Shown: positions 50,077-63,841 of the stretch, piece by piece
Numbering within the stretch: the stretch's first letter is position 1
How the letters are laid out: each line of letters starts with the position of its first letter
From: Serilophus lunatus
Taxonomy: Eukaryota; Chordata; Aves; Passeriformes; Eurylaimidae
Assembly: GCA_013399895.1 (NCBI GenBank)
Contig: VXBA01001180.1
Location: 179,774-243,773, forward strand
Length of the DNA stretch: 64,000 nucleotides
Reading direction: 5' to 3'
The notes under the pieces: model-generated
Told to the model about the DNA's origin: nothing
The model's input: only the letters and a program-made list of their open reading frames with translations
Databases searched by the model: none
Translations under genes and position numbers: made by a program

Positions 50077-52111
50077 AAGTAAATTATAGCAAGAGTAGCT
50101 ATTGAATTGTCATACCTCACACTCCTGCACATCATCATAATTTTTGATATACTGAGGTAAATTTAAAAGAAATCAAAAAACAAGTAAGGCTATTGCATTT
50201 TTATTTTATATCCATAGCCATGTAAAATTCAGGAGGCATAACACCTAGGTGCATCTTAACACTCATGACATATGTTTAGAAGTGCAAGAGAGTGTATAAG
50301 GAGTGGAGAAGCACATGCTATAATCAGAAATCAGAGACAAACTACTGTAATCATAATCATTGTTAGAATATTTTAAGTTTTCTTAGAAAACTTACGTATT
50401 TCAAGCATTTTTTGATATATTAGTTAGAAATAGAACACATGGGTTATCAAACCCTTGGGAAACAAAAAATAAATACTATAATATTTTCATTAGGAAGAGA
50501 ACATCTTGTGATTCTGTTACAGTTTCATTATTAATTTAAAAAAACCCACAGATATTTATAGAAACAAATTACTTTTTGCATTTGTAACTTCATTTGTATT
50601 GAACTTTTCAGTTTAATTTTAAAATACTCCTATTATCTTAATCATTCCATAAGTTATTCATTTCTTCTAATTGCTTAGTTTATCTGTACCAACATAAATA
50701 ATTTATTTTAAATAAAACCAATATGGAATATAACTTACTTGTAGGGTGTGTGTATATAACAAAACTAAGCAAACTCAGACTTGGAACATGATTGTGTCAT
50801 ATGAAACATTAATACAATGCAGAAGAAATTAACGAAGGAAATATTCAAATGAAAGTAATAAAAGCTACATAAAGTCAAAACAAAAATGAAAAACAGTTAA
50901 AAAGGGTTCATCAGAGCTTCACTTATACCCACAAGCTAGCAGTGTAGTTAGTCAGAAATAAGTCAGGAAAGAAACTTCTGACACAAGCTCATGCTAAGTC
51001 TTTGAGTTCAGTATTTCTCAAAAACAAAAGCATGTAATCGTGCACACACACATGTATTTGAATACATGCTACAGAAGCTAAGACAAGCCATACGGCATCC
51101 ACAATAAAATGCGAGAAGTAAAATATATTATGCTATCATTTAAGATTCTTTAAGAGCTAGAGGCCTATGTACTTTAAATTCAAAAAATTAAAATAATCAC
51201 TCTGTTACCATTAGAGCAAAATCTAAGAGAGGCTTTGACTTGGAGATTTCGTATTACTTTTTAAAATGATAATATAATGGAGTGTCATTCAATTTTTCTT
51301 ATTTCTCCTTTTGATAACAATTTTCAAGACTTTCAAGTTTCAAGATTAACTGAAACCTCTTCATCCAAAGTCTGTTGTCACCAAACTGTTGTAACATTTT
51401 TATGGTGCATTGGAAACAAGATAATGGAGTGATAGTGGTGAAAATAACTCTTGCTTGAATGATGTATCTTATAATCAATGGTTCGGTGAAAAGTGGCTAC
51501 AAAGTAGATCCTTTCATTTTTTTATATAGATATGTTAAGTAAAAGTCTTCAAGTCTTCATGGAGGAAGAGAATACATTTATAAGTAGTTTCTAGTCTCCC
51601 ACAGGAATCCTTACACTTCCACGTTGTTACATTAGTTAGAGTATTTTCATTAGATTTATTGATTTTATGGTGTTTGCTGGGACTTGAGAAAATGCCCGGT
51701 TCTTTCAGTCCGATAAATTTTTCCCCATTTTATTTACTCCCGACTTTGGTTGGTTGGTCTTTGTCTGGTTTGGTATTCTAAAGCCTCCCTCTAGGTTGAC
51801 ATTTTTGTTGTTCAAATATTTGTTCAAAACTTTGAAAGCGGTATTTTCTACTGTGCGGTATATTCTACTGTACTGTGCTTTAAGAGACACAATTTCAGTA
51901 GCACATGCATGTGTACTAGTAAAATATTTAAATAAATTTATTTATTTATTTTAATTTAGTAGTTACTTTTCAGCTGACCAAATAAATTTTACATTTTAAT
52001 GAGTTTGCGATGCTATGAGAAAAATATATCTAGGGTAAAACTTGCCAGATTTTAAATTCAACTTTATTTCACTAATTTATTTGACAATGAAAGAACTAAT
52101 GAACATAGTTT
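50077..52111. other. AT-rich non-coding stretch, no gene seen
   Basis: Two kilobases of AT-rich DNA between CR1 copies. A short (TTTA)n run lies at about 51930-51950. No other structure is visible and no frame exceeds 66 codons. Confidence 0.6.
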
Positions 52112-52502
52112 CAGAATGAAATAGAGTATTTTAGTTGGAAGGGGCCTACAATGATCATCTAGTGACTAGTTCAGGGCTGACCAAAAGCCAAACCATTTTA
52201 TTAAGGGCATTATTCAAATGCCTCTTCAACAATGACAGTCTTGGGGCATTGACTACCTCTCTAGGAAGCCTATTACAGTGTTTGATCATCCTCTAGGTAG
52301 AGAAATGTTTCCTACCATCCAGTGTAAATCTCGCCTTGGAGGACATTTCTTCCAGCCTTGCATCAGCTTTGTTGCAATCCTCTGGTTGCATTCAAAATCC
52401 TTCAAAACTTCCCTAAAATGTGGGGCCTAGAACTGCACACGATACCCAAGGTGAGACTGCACCAACGCTGAGCGCAGTGAGATAATCACCCCTTTTGATC
52501 TA
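52112..52502 (-). mobile_element. CR1 fragment, - strand, with internal deletion (copy 6)
   Basis: Begins 'cagaatgaaatagagtatt' and 'agttggaaggggcctaca', the inverted end of a CR1. It continues with inverted 3' UTR and ORF2 C-terminal text ('tgccttcttc'-like words, 'tagagaaatgtttcctacc'). At about 52335-52350 it jumps from the 'gtgtaaatctcgcc' block straight to the 'ttccagccttgcatcagc' block, skipping roughly 200 bp present in complete copies. The element then runs to 'tgagataatcacccctttt' near 52502. This subfamily differs from copies 1-5. Confidence 0.88.
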
Positions 52503-53489
52503 AGAACACATTAGCAATTATTTCTTACAGTTCTAGTTCCACAGACCATAAGTAACTACAAAATGTAGCCTTACTTTATATTCTATTTCTTAACCAAAAA
52601 TGAATGAATCATTCAGGATTTCTGCTTGTAACTATTAATGAATCCTTAAATATTTAGCAGATTTCTTTTCACTGAGAAGAACAAATGTAGCAAAGAAGTA
52701 CTCATTTCACCGTATCTAGTCTTTCTAGTATTTCTACTCACTTCTGAAAAGGCATTTGTATATATATATATCTGTTTCTGTAAAGAACCATAGAAATATT
52801 CATAAAATATGAAAATTACCTATATTATTACCTGAATTGAGTTTAAATATATGAGGTCAGGGCCAAAATGTTGATGAATATAAATGCAACTGTATCACTG
52901 AAATGGATAAGTGAGTATAAGAAGTTCTTGAAAACCATGTAGAGCAGTTCAAGAGAAAAGCAGTCTTAAAATCAAATGGATCAATAAAATAAAAACATTT
53001 GGAGTAGAAATTAAACCCTGAAAGTATTAAATATTATTTTTAATGTATTAAGTTTAAGGCTCTAAAATTTCACATAGCGATTCATAGAAATTAGTTGGGA
53101 AAATGTTATCCTTTTGCTGAGATATTCTTTTTATTCTAAATTAAATCCGCTAGAACCTCGTTCTTTTGTTGGCAAACACATAACCTTGTTTTCTTCCAAT
53201 TTTTGACAGAATTCTTATTCATTATGTTGGATTAAAATTTGATCTGAGTTCTTTGGAACTAGTGTTATCATTAGATAATCTTTCCTGAGTAAAGAGCAAT
53301 GCAGTTATTTAATTAAAGGAGAACAAACTGCAGTCAGAATTCTGCCTGAGATTTTAGCTACAGTTCTGTCTCTGCTACCACTCCTATTTGTGGAGTAGGA
53401 AGTGGTATTGATTGTTCTGGTTTGTAGAGGCTCATATTTGTATTCAGAGGTGTGCAAAGAGACAAGAATTTGATGAAGGGAAGAAATGT
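52503..53489. other. AT-rich non-coding stretch, no gene seen
   Basis: About 1 kb of AT-rich DNA with a short (TA)n run at about 52758-52771. Nothing else is recognisable. Confidence 0.6.
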
Positions 53490-53644
53490 AAATAAGTGGC
53501 TGAGTTACTGTTCCTGGACATATTTAAAAGATGTGTAGATGTGGTACTTGGGGATCACATGGTGGATTTGACAAAACTGGGATAATGGTTGGTCTTAATG
53601 ATCTTTAAGGTCTTTTCCAAACTAAATTATTCTATTATTCTATG
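53490..53644 (+). mobile_element. CR1 3' end, strongly truncated (copy 7)
   Basis: About 155 bp. It starts 'aagtggctgagttactgtt', runs through 'atatttaaaagatgtgtag', and ends 'ggtcttttccaaactaaat' with the octamer-like tail 'tattctattattctatg'. It is the same 3' end as in copies 1-3, + orientation, and contains only the last ORF2 codons and the 3' UTR. Confidence 0.92.
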
Positions 53645-56600
53645 AAAATAGGAATTAAAAATAGTTGTTATACTGTTTTTTCCTTCTCAATAAAAGACGT
53701 CTTAAATTTTTAGTGCTTAGGAGCATTTTTCTCTTTATACATGGACCCCAAACAGTGAACTAAAAGTGTCATCTCTAGATTTAGATACATTTATATTTAC
53801 TTTATTCATAATCCAATATTTTTATGATTTCAGGACCTGAATGTAGTATGCTAAATCCTATTTTCACTTAAACATTTTAATTAAAAGAAATGTACCACTT
53901 AAGTCCATACTATCAAAACAATTCCTAGGGGTCTCCCCAAATGTCCCCTGGGATTGAAAAACTGTAAGCATACTGTAGCTATAGGCCACAGCATTCAGGT
54001 ATGTGTCATGGTGACGAAATTTACTATAACAGTCCTAAGGTCATTTGCACTAGTACTTATGTATATACATTGGAAAACATTTAGACATCACATTAGAATT
54101 CAATTGGAAAAAGTGTCCCTTCACTTACTAAAGTATTACATATGATTTACAAGAAAACCATAATAAATTAGTTAGCTAAATCTCAGGCTGAAATAGACCA
54201 TAGCTATGTCTTACCAATTAAGCTTTCAATGCACAAAACCCCAAATGGTTTCTTGTGATTTTGTTTTCAACTTATTATAAATGCAAAATATTCTCATACA
54301 GGCAGTACAACTCAAGTACAGATTTAAATTAATTAAAAAAAAAAGAAGTTCCTCATACGATGAGATGTAAAAGAGAAAAAAAGACAACATATTTTACTAT
54401 TTTAAATAGAATTTAATTCACACATATATATAGATATAGCTAAGTACCATCAATTTTTACCTTAAGTCCTTAATAACAGTCAGATAAAAGGAAGAACATT
54501 AAATTATTGCTTTAATTGCTAATTTCAGAACATTGCACTGCTTCCCAAACAAAAATTGGATCAAATTCAGTGGAGCTTGCTTTAGAAAAATAGCATTTTC
54601 TGACACAAATATATTCTGTTGTTAAAATTCAAGATGAGTCTAACTCTTACTTACTCTCAATTCGGTCTGACTTCTGTCTGCAGTGACATTTTAATTTATA
54701 TTACCAAAAGGATAAAACTAAATATCTAACAAAAAGATAAAACCAGATTTACTAAAAGGCAAATGCACACGAAAGAGTAATACAATTATATAAAGCAGAA
54801 ATAAGACAAAACAGAAAACAGAGGAACAGCTTTAGATTCACCATAGCAATAGCATAAATTTTCTTCAGAGAATGATAGTGAAAGCAAAAACTGGTATGAG
54901 CTTATTTTTTCTGTCAAACAATCCAGAGCGATAGCATATAGCTTCCCTTGGATATATAGAAGCAAAACCTCTGCTTTCCTTCAGACTTCTTGAAGTCTGA
55001 TGATGTTCTCCGCATAAAAAAGAGATATCCAAAGATAAAGAAAGAGAACGACTTTTTTAAGCCATAACTTAGAAGAAAATTTCTGAGCTAAAGGAGGTTT
55101 CACAGTATATTTTAAATTACACACTGACAAATATCTTTTCTTCATAAAATATGACTGGGTTACACAAGTTTTGATTTCAAACAAGTTGACATGATATTGA
55201 AAACAAGATGTGACTTGAAGAAAAGGAAAGTACTTGAAAGAACTGAAAGCTTTCTTTAGTGTATGGTGTTGGCTGCAATTGTCTCTGTATCAGAGAGCAG
55301 AGCAGCCTGCTCCTCTGTCTTAGAAGCAAAAAGAAAGAGATGGGAATATAACAGTGCTTGCAGTAGGAGAACATTAGGAAAATGCTGTACTCCTGGTAGT
55401 TTTAGCTCTTTCTACAATCTTCTCTAAATTCCAAAAATACAGTAAGCAAAAATGTAAACAAAAAAAATAAAAACTTCTCTGAGGTGAGAGACCATACCAA
55501 TTAATAATTTGATAAGTCATTTACTGCTGTAAGATTATGACATATTTTGGCATATTTTACTTCAGTTTCCTAAATAATGTTGAATAGCAACACTTTTTGT
55601 CTTGTATTTTATTCCCTTTCTTTGGCTCATGAGTGAGTAAGACTTGCTAGGGCTTGAACAAGGTGATATTGAAAAATTATCTTTGGAATTTCAGCATATC
55701 AGTCAGAAACATATTACAAACAAAGGATGACTGCCTATTATGATAGAAAAAAAGACCACTCAAAGCTTAAATATTTATTAAGTCAAGTCTGAAATTTGAT
55801 TAAAAATGATGTTCTCCTTCAATCTGATATATCCAAAGAAGAAACTGCAAGCATGAAGTGATAGATACAGTGTTCTATTAGAGACACCATAAAATGACTA
55901 AAAATGGAAGAAAGCAAACCAGAACCAGTGAGATTTTTGTGTTATATAGGTGAGCATCCCACCTGTATTGAGAAGCATTCTTGTCTTATCTGGAAGAAAT
56001 TCAGGTGAAAGAATTCTTCTAAGAAAGCACAATTTCAATTGCTTCACTTGTTTTACTTGGAATTTTCTTCCTCTTCTTTATAGCAAAAGAGATGAACACT
56101 TTTTAGAAGATCTGAATGGTGTTGGATGGTTTTGGATTTCTGAAGTTTACAAATGCCTCCTTCAATAAACCTGGAACACAGCACTCACTGAAGAAAACAG
56201 ACATCTGGGATGAAAGACTTTTCCAGTTTCTGCTAATATTATTGGACAAATGTACACTCTTATTTCTCCAGCTGACCAACAAAAAGGAAAAGAAACAGAG
56301 ATTCTACCTCTTCTAGCCTACCTACTCTCTTTTCAGTTTAGGACAGCAAATATCAGCATCTGCAGGCAAAAAGATTGATCTTTTTTCTGACTTATTTTCA
56401 AGAAAATTATATTGATTTTCAAGAAAGCATTCTCAATACCACTGTGACTTTTTAGAATAGAGTCAGAAACATGAGAAGCAATATTTAAATTTTAGGAGGC
56501 TACTATTTTTATACCAAGAGGAAACAACAACAACAACAAAATATACATAAAACAATAAAACAAAGTTACTTATTTACTTAAATAAATGTAAGGTTTTTTT

Positions 56601-56834
56601 AAAAAAACATCAAATTAAATATTTTTAAGAGAAAATACTTATTCATCTTTAAATTTAAGATAATTTTATCTTAACTTCCAAAGAAACACTCCATTATTCC
56701 ATGCTTCTGTGACCACAGGAGTCTTCTGTGTGTTCCTTTCACCCAGATAGGTCTTATCTGTTATCTCCTTATCCTTTGATCTACTGGCTTTATATTGCTT
56801 TGTGTCTGTCTGTACATACTTCTTTATATTGATC
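53645..56834. other. AT-rich non-coding stretch, no gene seen
   Basis: AT-rich DNA without recognised elements. A short (CAA)5 run lies at about 56525-56539. Frames reach only 72 codons. Confidence 0.6.
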
Positions 56835-58032
56835 TGCTAATCTAGGTTGTCCAAATCTCTTGCTGGGGTTACACAATTCATCTGTAACAAGACTCCTGAA
56901 TCAGCCCAGGACACCATCAGCTTTCATGTTTCATTTTGTGTCCACCAGAACCCACAGGTCATTTCCTGCTAAGCTGCTCTCCAGCTAGTCAGCGCCCCTC
57001 ATATATTGGTGCCTCAGTTTGTTCCTCCCGAAGTGCATGACCTCACATTTACCCTTACTGAACTTCATGAGGTTCCTTTTCATTTCCCCAGCCTGTCCAG
57101 TTTCCTCTGGATTACATCACGTCTTCTGGCTTGTCAGCCACTCCTCCCAGTGTTGTGTCATCAGCAAACTCGCTGAGGGTATACTCTGCCTCATCATCCA
57201 GATCATTAATGAAGATGGTAAGAAGGATGGGACCCAGTGTTAACCCCTGGGGTACACTGTTACTGACCTCCAGCTGGACCTAATACCACTGACCACATCA
57301 CCAAAGTCTGGGACCAGCCTTTAGCCAGTTTACAGTACAACTCAATGACTGTTCATCTAATCCATACTTCATAAACTTCTCCATAAAGATCTTACAGCGA
57401 AGAGTGTCATAAACCTTATTGAAACCTAGGAAACCTTGCTAATCACCTCACTGCTGTACACTCATCTATCAAGACAGTAATTTTTCTCATATTAGGTAAT
57501 CAGATTGTTCAAACATGATGTTCTGTCATGAGCCATGGACTTATGTATGTCCAGTTTCCTTAAATATTCAGTTATTAAATAGATGATCCTCTTTCATCAT
57601 GGGTACACCTTCCTTGCTCCAGGCTTTTCCTTGTCTTCAGGAACTGAGATTTCTGAAGGCTGGTTTTATCAGTTAAAACTAAGATTTCAGAACCTCAATT
57701 TTTTCCTTGCTCCATGTCACCACGTCCCCTGCTTGATTCAGCAAAAGGCACGCATTTTTTCTATTCTACTTTTCATCACCTATGTACGTATAGAAATCCT
57801 TCTCATTGTCTTTTGACATCCCCAGCCAGATTCTGTTTCATGTGGGCTTTGTCACTCCTAACAGCATCCCTGCAGGCTCAAACAGTGCCTCTGTATTCCT
57901 CCTACATCACCTGTCCTTGCTTCCACCTTTTATATATATACTTCCTTTTTGTGTTTGAGTTTACTCAAGAGATCCTAGCTCATCCATGAAGTGCTCGTGA
58001 TATTTTTGGCTGACCTTCTCCTTGCAGGGATG
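56835..58032 (-). mobile_element. CR1 LINE ORF2 segment, - strand (copy 8)
   Basis: About 1.2 kb of inverted CR1 ORF2. In + strand order: 'aggacaccatcagctttc', 'tgcctcagtttgttcctcc', 'cacatttacccttactgaa', 'tgtgtcatcagcaaactcg' (inverted FADD region), 'ttaacccctggggtacact', 'aaagtctgggaccagcc', 'agagtgtcataaaccttat' (inverted motif-A region), 'ttccttgctccaggctttt', and finally 'tgtttgagtttactcaaga' with 'tcatccatgaagtgctcg'. This order corresponds to RT core back to the linker that follows the endonuclease. Unlike the other copies it lacks the 3' end, which implies a later deletion or that the 3' end has decayed beyond recognition. Many substitutions and stops mark it as old. Confidence 0.9.
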
Positions 58033-61000
58033 GACTGAGAACAGTAAAATCTAAAACTGTTAAAGTATTTATCAAATGGTCTTCTTAGCAGTGTAACCCA
58101 TGGGAGACAAATTCACAAAACTATGCATACAAAGAGGCTTTTAATATTTAAGTAAAACTTGAAGGAAATCAACATTATCAGAAGGTAGACTCTACACTGA
58201 TAGTACAGATCTCATCATGGAGTCACTGTCAGAGAAAAAGAGTGCAGATGCTAAACAGATTAGGGGAATTTAATGAATCTGTGAAACAGTGTTGAAGTGT
58301 TGCCTCTTCTGTCTTTCAAAAGCCTTTATTAAGGTATTTCTGTGAGACAATTTTTTGGGGGGATTGTTGAAAAAGATCTCTCCAAGGAATGGTTGCAGCT
58401 TCACACGTTGAACCTTAAAACTGCTGTACTGCCCTTCTACCCAAGCAGCTGAGGCCTTTCAGAAAGTGCATACAGAAAAAAAATAAAATTCTCTTCATTA
58501 GTAATTCACCTTTGCTTAAGTGCACAACTTATTGCTTTTCAGACTGTAGGCAGTTAGTTCAATTCTCAATACAGTTAGACTTTATGTACATTTAAGAAGT
58601 ACTTAAACTAAGGCAACTGATTTAGTGCTGCTGTCTGAATCATTAGTGTGCTAGCAGGGGACTCCCAAATCACCATTTTAAGAACTGCTACTCAGTTGTT
58701 AAGGAATTTTTCAAAGTGCTGCACCAGCACTCAGGGAACTTCAAAGCATAAAAAACTTTCTGTACCCAGCTAGTTACTGACACTTTTCAATTATTGTGAT
58801 TTTATACACATATTTGCAAAAGTGTTTGCCAGAACTACACGATGAAAGGAAGAAATAAACCATCAAGCCTTCAGTACTCATTAAGTATCTTTAATTATAT
58901 AGTAAGTTTGCAACAATTGCAGTTACCCTTCTCAGAGATATACAATGTTATAATAAAGTAATTAATTATCACCTCAGCTAGGCTACTATATCTGGTTGGT
59001 GAAGGATATGTGTACAATACAGACACAAAATACAGCCAATGACTGTCTTCTAGCAGAGAGCACCTTTTTCATTTTAATATTTCCTTTCTTGATACCCATG
59101 TGAAAGCACATGACAAACACAAATAAGCCAAACAAAATGATTTCTGTGTAAATGCAACCACACATGTTTTACAACTTACACACTTACATAGACAGAATGC
59201 TGATGAGTGAAAATGTCATGCTCTTAGCATTCATTCATTTGGGTAGGTAATATGAGTTTAGCAGCCAACTTTACTAAAAAACTTTATATAAAATGAAAAT
59301 TATAAAATCTCGGGAAAAAGCATGGGAAAAAAATTATCATCACCATCAGCTGCTGCACAGGGCTCACTCCCATTTAAAAAAGTGGCATCTTCAAACAGGC
59401 ATTTCAGTTAATATTTAGGTTAACTATTTATATATTCTCTTTCTAGTTCCAAATTTAACTGCCATTATTGACTCCAAAATGCCATTTTTGCATAGTTTCC
59501 CTAAATTTTTTATGCACTCTGGAAGTTGGTCCTATCTTCTCTGAAAAGTGAGCACACAAATTCTGTTCACAGTAATTCCAAATAATTCTTCAGAGATGAT
59601 GACTGCAGAGAGATAACCTATTTGGTTATCTCTTTCAATTAGCAGTCTGAATTGTTGTGAGACCTGCTGTTTAGGATCACGCTTGTCTTTCTCTTCCTGT
59701 GCTTCTGGAATACTACTAGCAGGTAGGAACGAAACTGAGATTAAGTATTAAACAGAACGTTCTTGCTGAAGTACTTCCTCATTTTCTTCAGAAGATTATA
59801 GAAATCATAGACTAAGAGTTTGCTCCTGTTTTGCTCTTTTATTTTTATAATGGCGTAAGAACTTATTATACAGCAATGCAGAGTAATTTTCATCTGCAGG
59901 GTAAAGGGGATGCTTTTCATGTTAAGGACTGCAAAAATAACGAACAACATATAAAAATCAGTAACATACTAGAAGTCCTGCTCTTAACCCAAGACCCTGA
60001 AAGTGATCAAAATGTAAATTTTCAGTTAGAAAATTTAAACAAAAAAATGCATGTGCATCTGGAAAAAAAAAATAAAAAATAATCAATACCTAGATACATT
60101 CTGGCTACATTAAAGTATCCCCAGTTTGTAGGTTAACTCTGCATTTCTCATACTCAGCACCATAAAGGTGTGTTAATGTTGTTCCAGAGTTCTCATTGGT
60201 ACTGAAACATAAAAAAAAAATCTACAAAAATCTTAACCGATAATAAACTTGAGTAAATTTATGAGATTCTTGTAATCATTAATTTTCTTTCCATTACAGT
60301 TTCCACATTTTATACTGTGTTCATCTAAGGCACTTTTAAATATAATTTTATTAAGTATCTGAATTTACTTATAACATTATTATAATTATTAGCACATTCA
60401 CAGATAATAGAACCTAATAAGGGTTATGTTTCACACACACTTTCAGTCTCCATAGAATAATTTAACAGATTGAAGATGGATTAATCTGCCAAAATTTAGA
60501 CCTTTAAAATATCTTCATCAGCTCCTCATTTAGACCCTCTTTAGGACCAGTGGAGGGAAACAGATAAGAGGTCACACAAGTTTCTTATTTCTTTCCATCA
60601 ATTATAAAAGCTATAGCCAGCCTCACCATCAGAAATTATTTTTAGGTAATTATTTTGTTTCCCATGTTAGACCCTGGAGAACTTTTTAACTTCTGAAGCT
60701 TAAGTTCTAGCTCTAGTTCTAGTTCTGGCATTCTGTATTTCCTCATAGTAGATGAAAAGGTTCCAGAACTGAATAGCTGAGACCTTTTCTCTCAGATGTG
60801 CTTTACTGTAGCTGAAGCCAGCCTTGGAAGGCAAACCATGCATAGACAAATTACTCACCCAATATCATATCCCTTACCCTGCCTCTGAATGATAAATATT
60901 CCTGGAGGTTTTCATGAGTACTGATTTCCCCCTCCAATCTTTCTTCCTGTAGAATTATGTTCTGTTATGTACTTGTCTTTATTATTATTTGTTTTAACAA

Positions 61001-63841
61001 AACACATCTCATTCCAAAAATCTTGCATGCATACTCAGAAGGTTTTCTAGAAAAAAGAGTAGGTCACCAGTCCATTATTTTAGATGGAAATACAAATTTG
61101 CTTTAACCTCCTACAGATCTTTTTTCTTTAAAAAATACTTAGTATGTCAAATGAAAGCACAGGAGGCTTTTAGATACCTGTACATTAGCAGTTATCACTA
61201 AAAACATGATATGAACAAGTTGTTTCACAGAGGAAAACATCTAAATTATTCTTGCAACGGATTTGTGTTTGTTCTTGGAGTTTTTTTGACAATGACATCA
61301 GCTCCCCAATATCTATATCACAACTCTACTAAGCAAAAGGCTGCACATGCTGTGCCTGCAGCTAGTTGCATGCTGAAAGGATAGTTAGAAAAAATATGAT
61401 ACCTGATTGATTAGCAGCTGCAAATGGTATGTGTGATGCTCGAGTCCGGTCCTGTTTTTCATCCCCTCAAGGGAACACTAATGCTGCTCCCACATTCAGC
61501 TCTATAATCAGTTTCCACAAAAATTATGTACGTACACAATGACCTTTGGGACTTTTTCCTTACTTTCACCTTCACTGCATACTGACAAACCAATTCAGGA
61601 GGGAGTGGCAAATAGAAGCAAGCAGCCTTGTTAAATGATGTTGACAAGATAAACAGGCCAAGAGCATGAGCATGAAATGAAAATGTAGATGAAGAATTCA
61701 TTTTATATAAAGTAGTAAAAAAGTCATTATACGTTATAGGACAATACACACTGATGGACTATAATAGCTATGCAGATTCTGTTCTGCTGTTCTTCCAAGA
61801 TGGTGTTGATTGACTGAACTCAGTACAGCACTGTGCATGAGAACTAGTTACAAAATTGTTCTTCACACTATGCTTGCCATATGTGCAGGCCTTTTGCTTA
61901 AATAAGCTATATGAAGTGTCAGTATAATTTTAGCATGCTTGAAAACAGAATGCAAATTCAAAGCCTATAGTTGCATCCATATGAGCATATGGTCATAACC
62001 ATAGAATATACAGGGAGTAAATGCAATAGGTAATCCAATATTTTTCCCAGAACTCTAACATTAGTTTAAAAAATAAATTTATTCACTTGTAATTGCAATT
62101 TCAGTCAGTATCTTTTTTTTTTTTTTTAAATTAAATGGCATGTTCATAACGTAATCAATCCTATAATAATGTCCTAAGAAACTGAACAAAATCTATACAA
62201 AACCAGGTAGAGATTTAAGTGTTGCTCAAAGAAAATCTAAAAGACCACAAAGGTCTAAGAGAAAAAAAATGCTCCTTTTCTACTTTAGAACTCATCACAA
62301 TTATTTAGTCATCTATTTAAAATGTATTTCCCCCATCACCAACTTTAACTTAATTTTATTCTTTCAAAAACAATTGAAGCAAAATAGGTTATTTCAAATA
62401 ACATAAGACAAATTTTTTGGAAGAGCATTCTCATATAATTCAAAGGACAAGGTAAGAAAAATATCTGTTAGTAACTCAAAAGATGTGATTTTTTTTTTTT
62501 CACTTGAATGTAGTTTCCAAATTATTGTCTTCCTTTAGCCAACATCCAGTGCATAGACTTAAGGAACTGCAGGTTGACCTGGTCTCAGATCTTCAATAAT
62601 AAATATATATCATCTTTTCCTTCTTTTTCTATTTTAGCAATAAAAGATATTTTTTCTATGGATCTGATCTATCTTTGGAGAAAAAATAAATAAAATCTAA
62701 ACGTTGAGTTGGAAAGTTAAGTTTTTCATTAAAAATCAATAAAGAACAAAGTATGTTAATGCTATGTAATAATATGTTTAATTATCTGAAGAAGATAATT
62801 ATCATCATAACCTTACTTAAGATAATAAAAGTGAAAGTAAAGAAATGACTAAGCTGAAGCTTTGACTGAACTAAAATAGAAATCTAGGAAGAAAAATCTT
62901 GATTATTGAAAGGCACATTAGAATTAAATAAGAGCAGAAAATACACTTTTAAGCTATATTAGAAACACTAAAACAACTCACTTTTCCTTCTCTTCCTAAA
63001 TAAAAATACTTTTGAGATCGACACAAGTATTTTCATTTCATATCATGAAATAAATACTTATTATGTGCATATAATATCTTACTGAAATGTTTAAAAAAAT
63101 TACATGCAATTATCAATGAACTGGTTTATTTCCTTAAAGACCTGAGCCTATTAATAACAAATAATGAAAATTACTGTTCATAGCCACTGAGTGACCAGTG
63201 AGCTTGTTTCAGAAAACAGTAAGAACTACTAGATTTAATTTCTGTATGATGACAGCAGTCCTACTCTGGAAAAATAAGGCAGATCTGCTTTTTTTTTTTT
63301 TTTTTTTCCTCTTGGTCTCTTTTTGTGAAAGGAAATCTCTCTAAACTGTTTCCAACTTTTTGTCATTACACAAACAAAGGTGAAATATTGACTTATTTTC
63401 TTTTCCTTTGAGTTTACAGCTCTTCCAAAAGATACTCAGAGTTGTTTACCTCCTTAGACTGATTAATCAATTCACTGAAACAAATAAAATGTCGTATGTA
63501 CCCTTGTAATGCTAATAATGAAAAAAAATACAGTTTGCCCAACAGTGTCGATTTGCCTCACTTTATCAGTTAAGTGAATGTTCTCTTCCAAACATACTTG
63601 TATCAGCTTGCTACCTGTCACTATTGCAGCATCTCTCAAACTACAGCTATCTTCATATGCTTCTTGATCAGTCAAACATAATTGTCTTTTCTGTTGTGAG
63701 GAATATTTGATTTGCCACTATCTCATAATCTTAAAATAAACAAGCACTTCCCAGTTGTGAAATTAAAATTAGTATTAGAGGGAGAACAACTTTATTAAGA
63801 ATTACTGAAGCTCAAAGAGAACAAAAAAAAACCAAGCCACC
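58033..63841. other. AT-rich non-coding stretch, no gene seen
   Basis: Nearly 6 kb of AT-rich sequence. T runs lie at 62111-62126 and 63291-63307. No mobile element, RNA gene or convincing frame (maximum 96 codons at 61459-61749, - strand) is visible. Confidence 0.55.
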
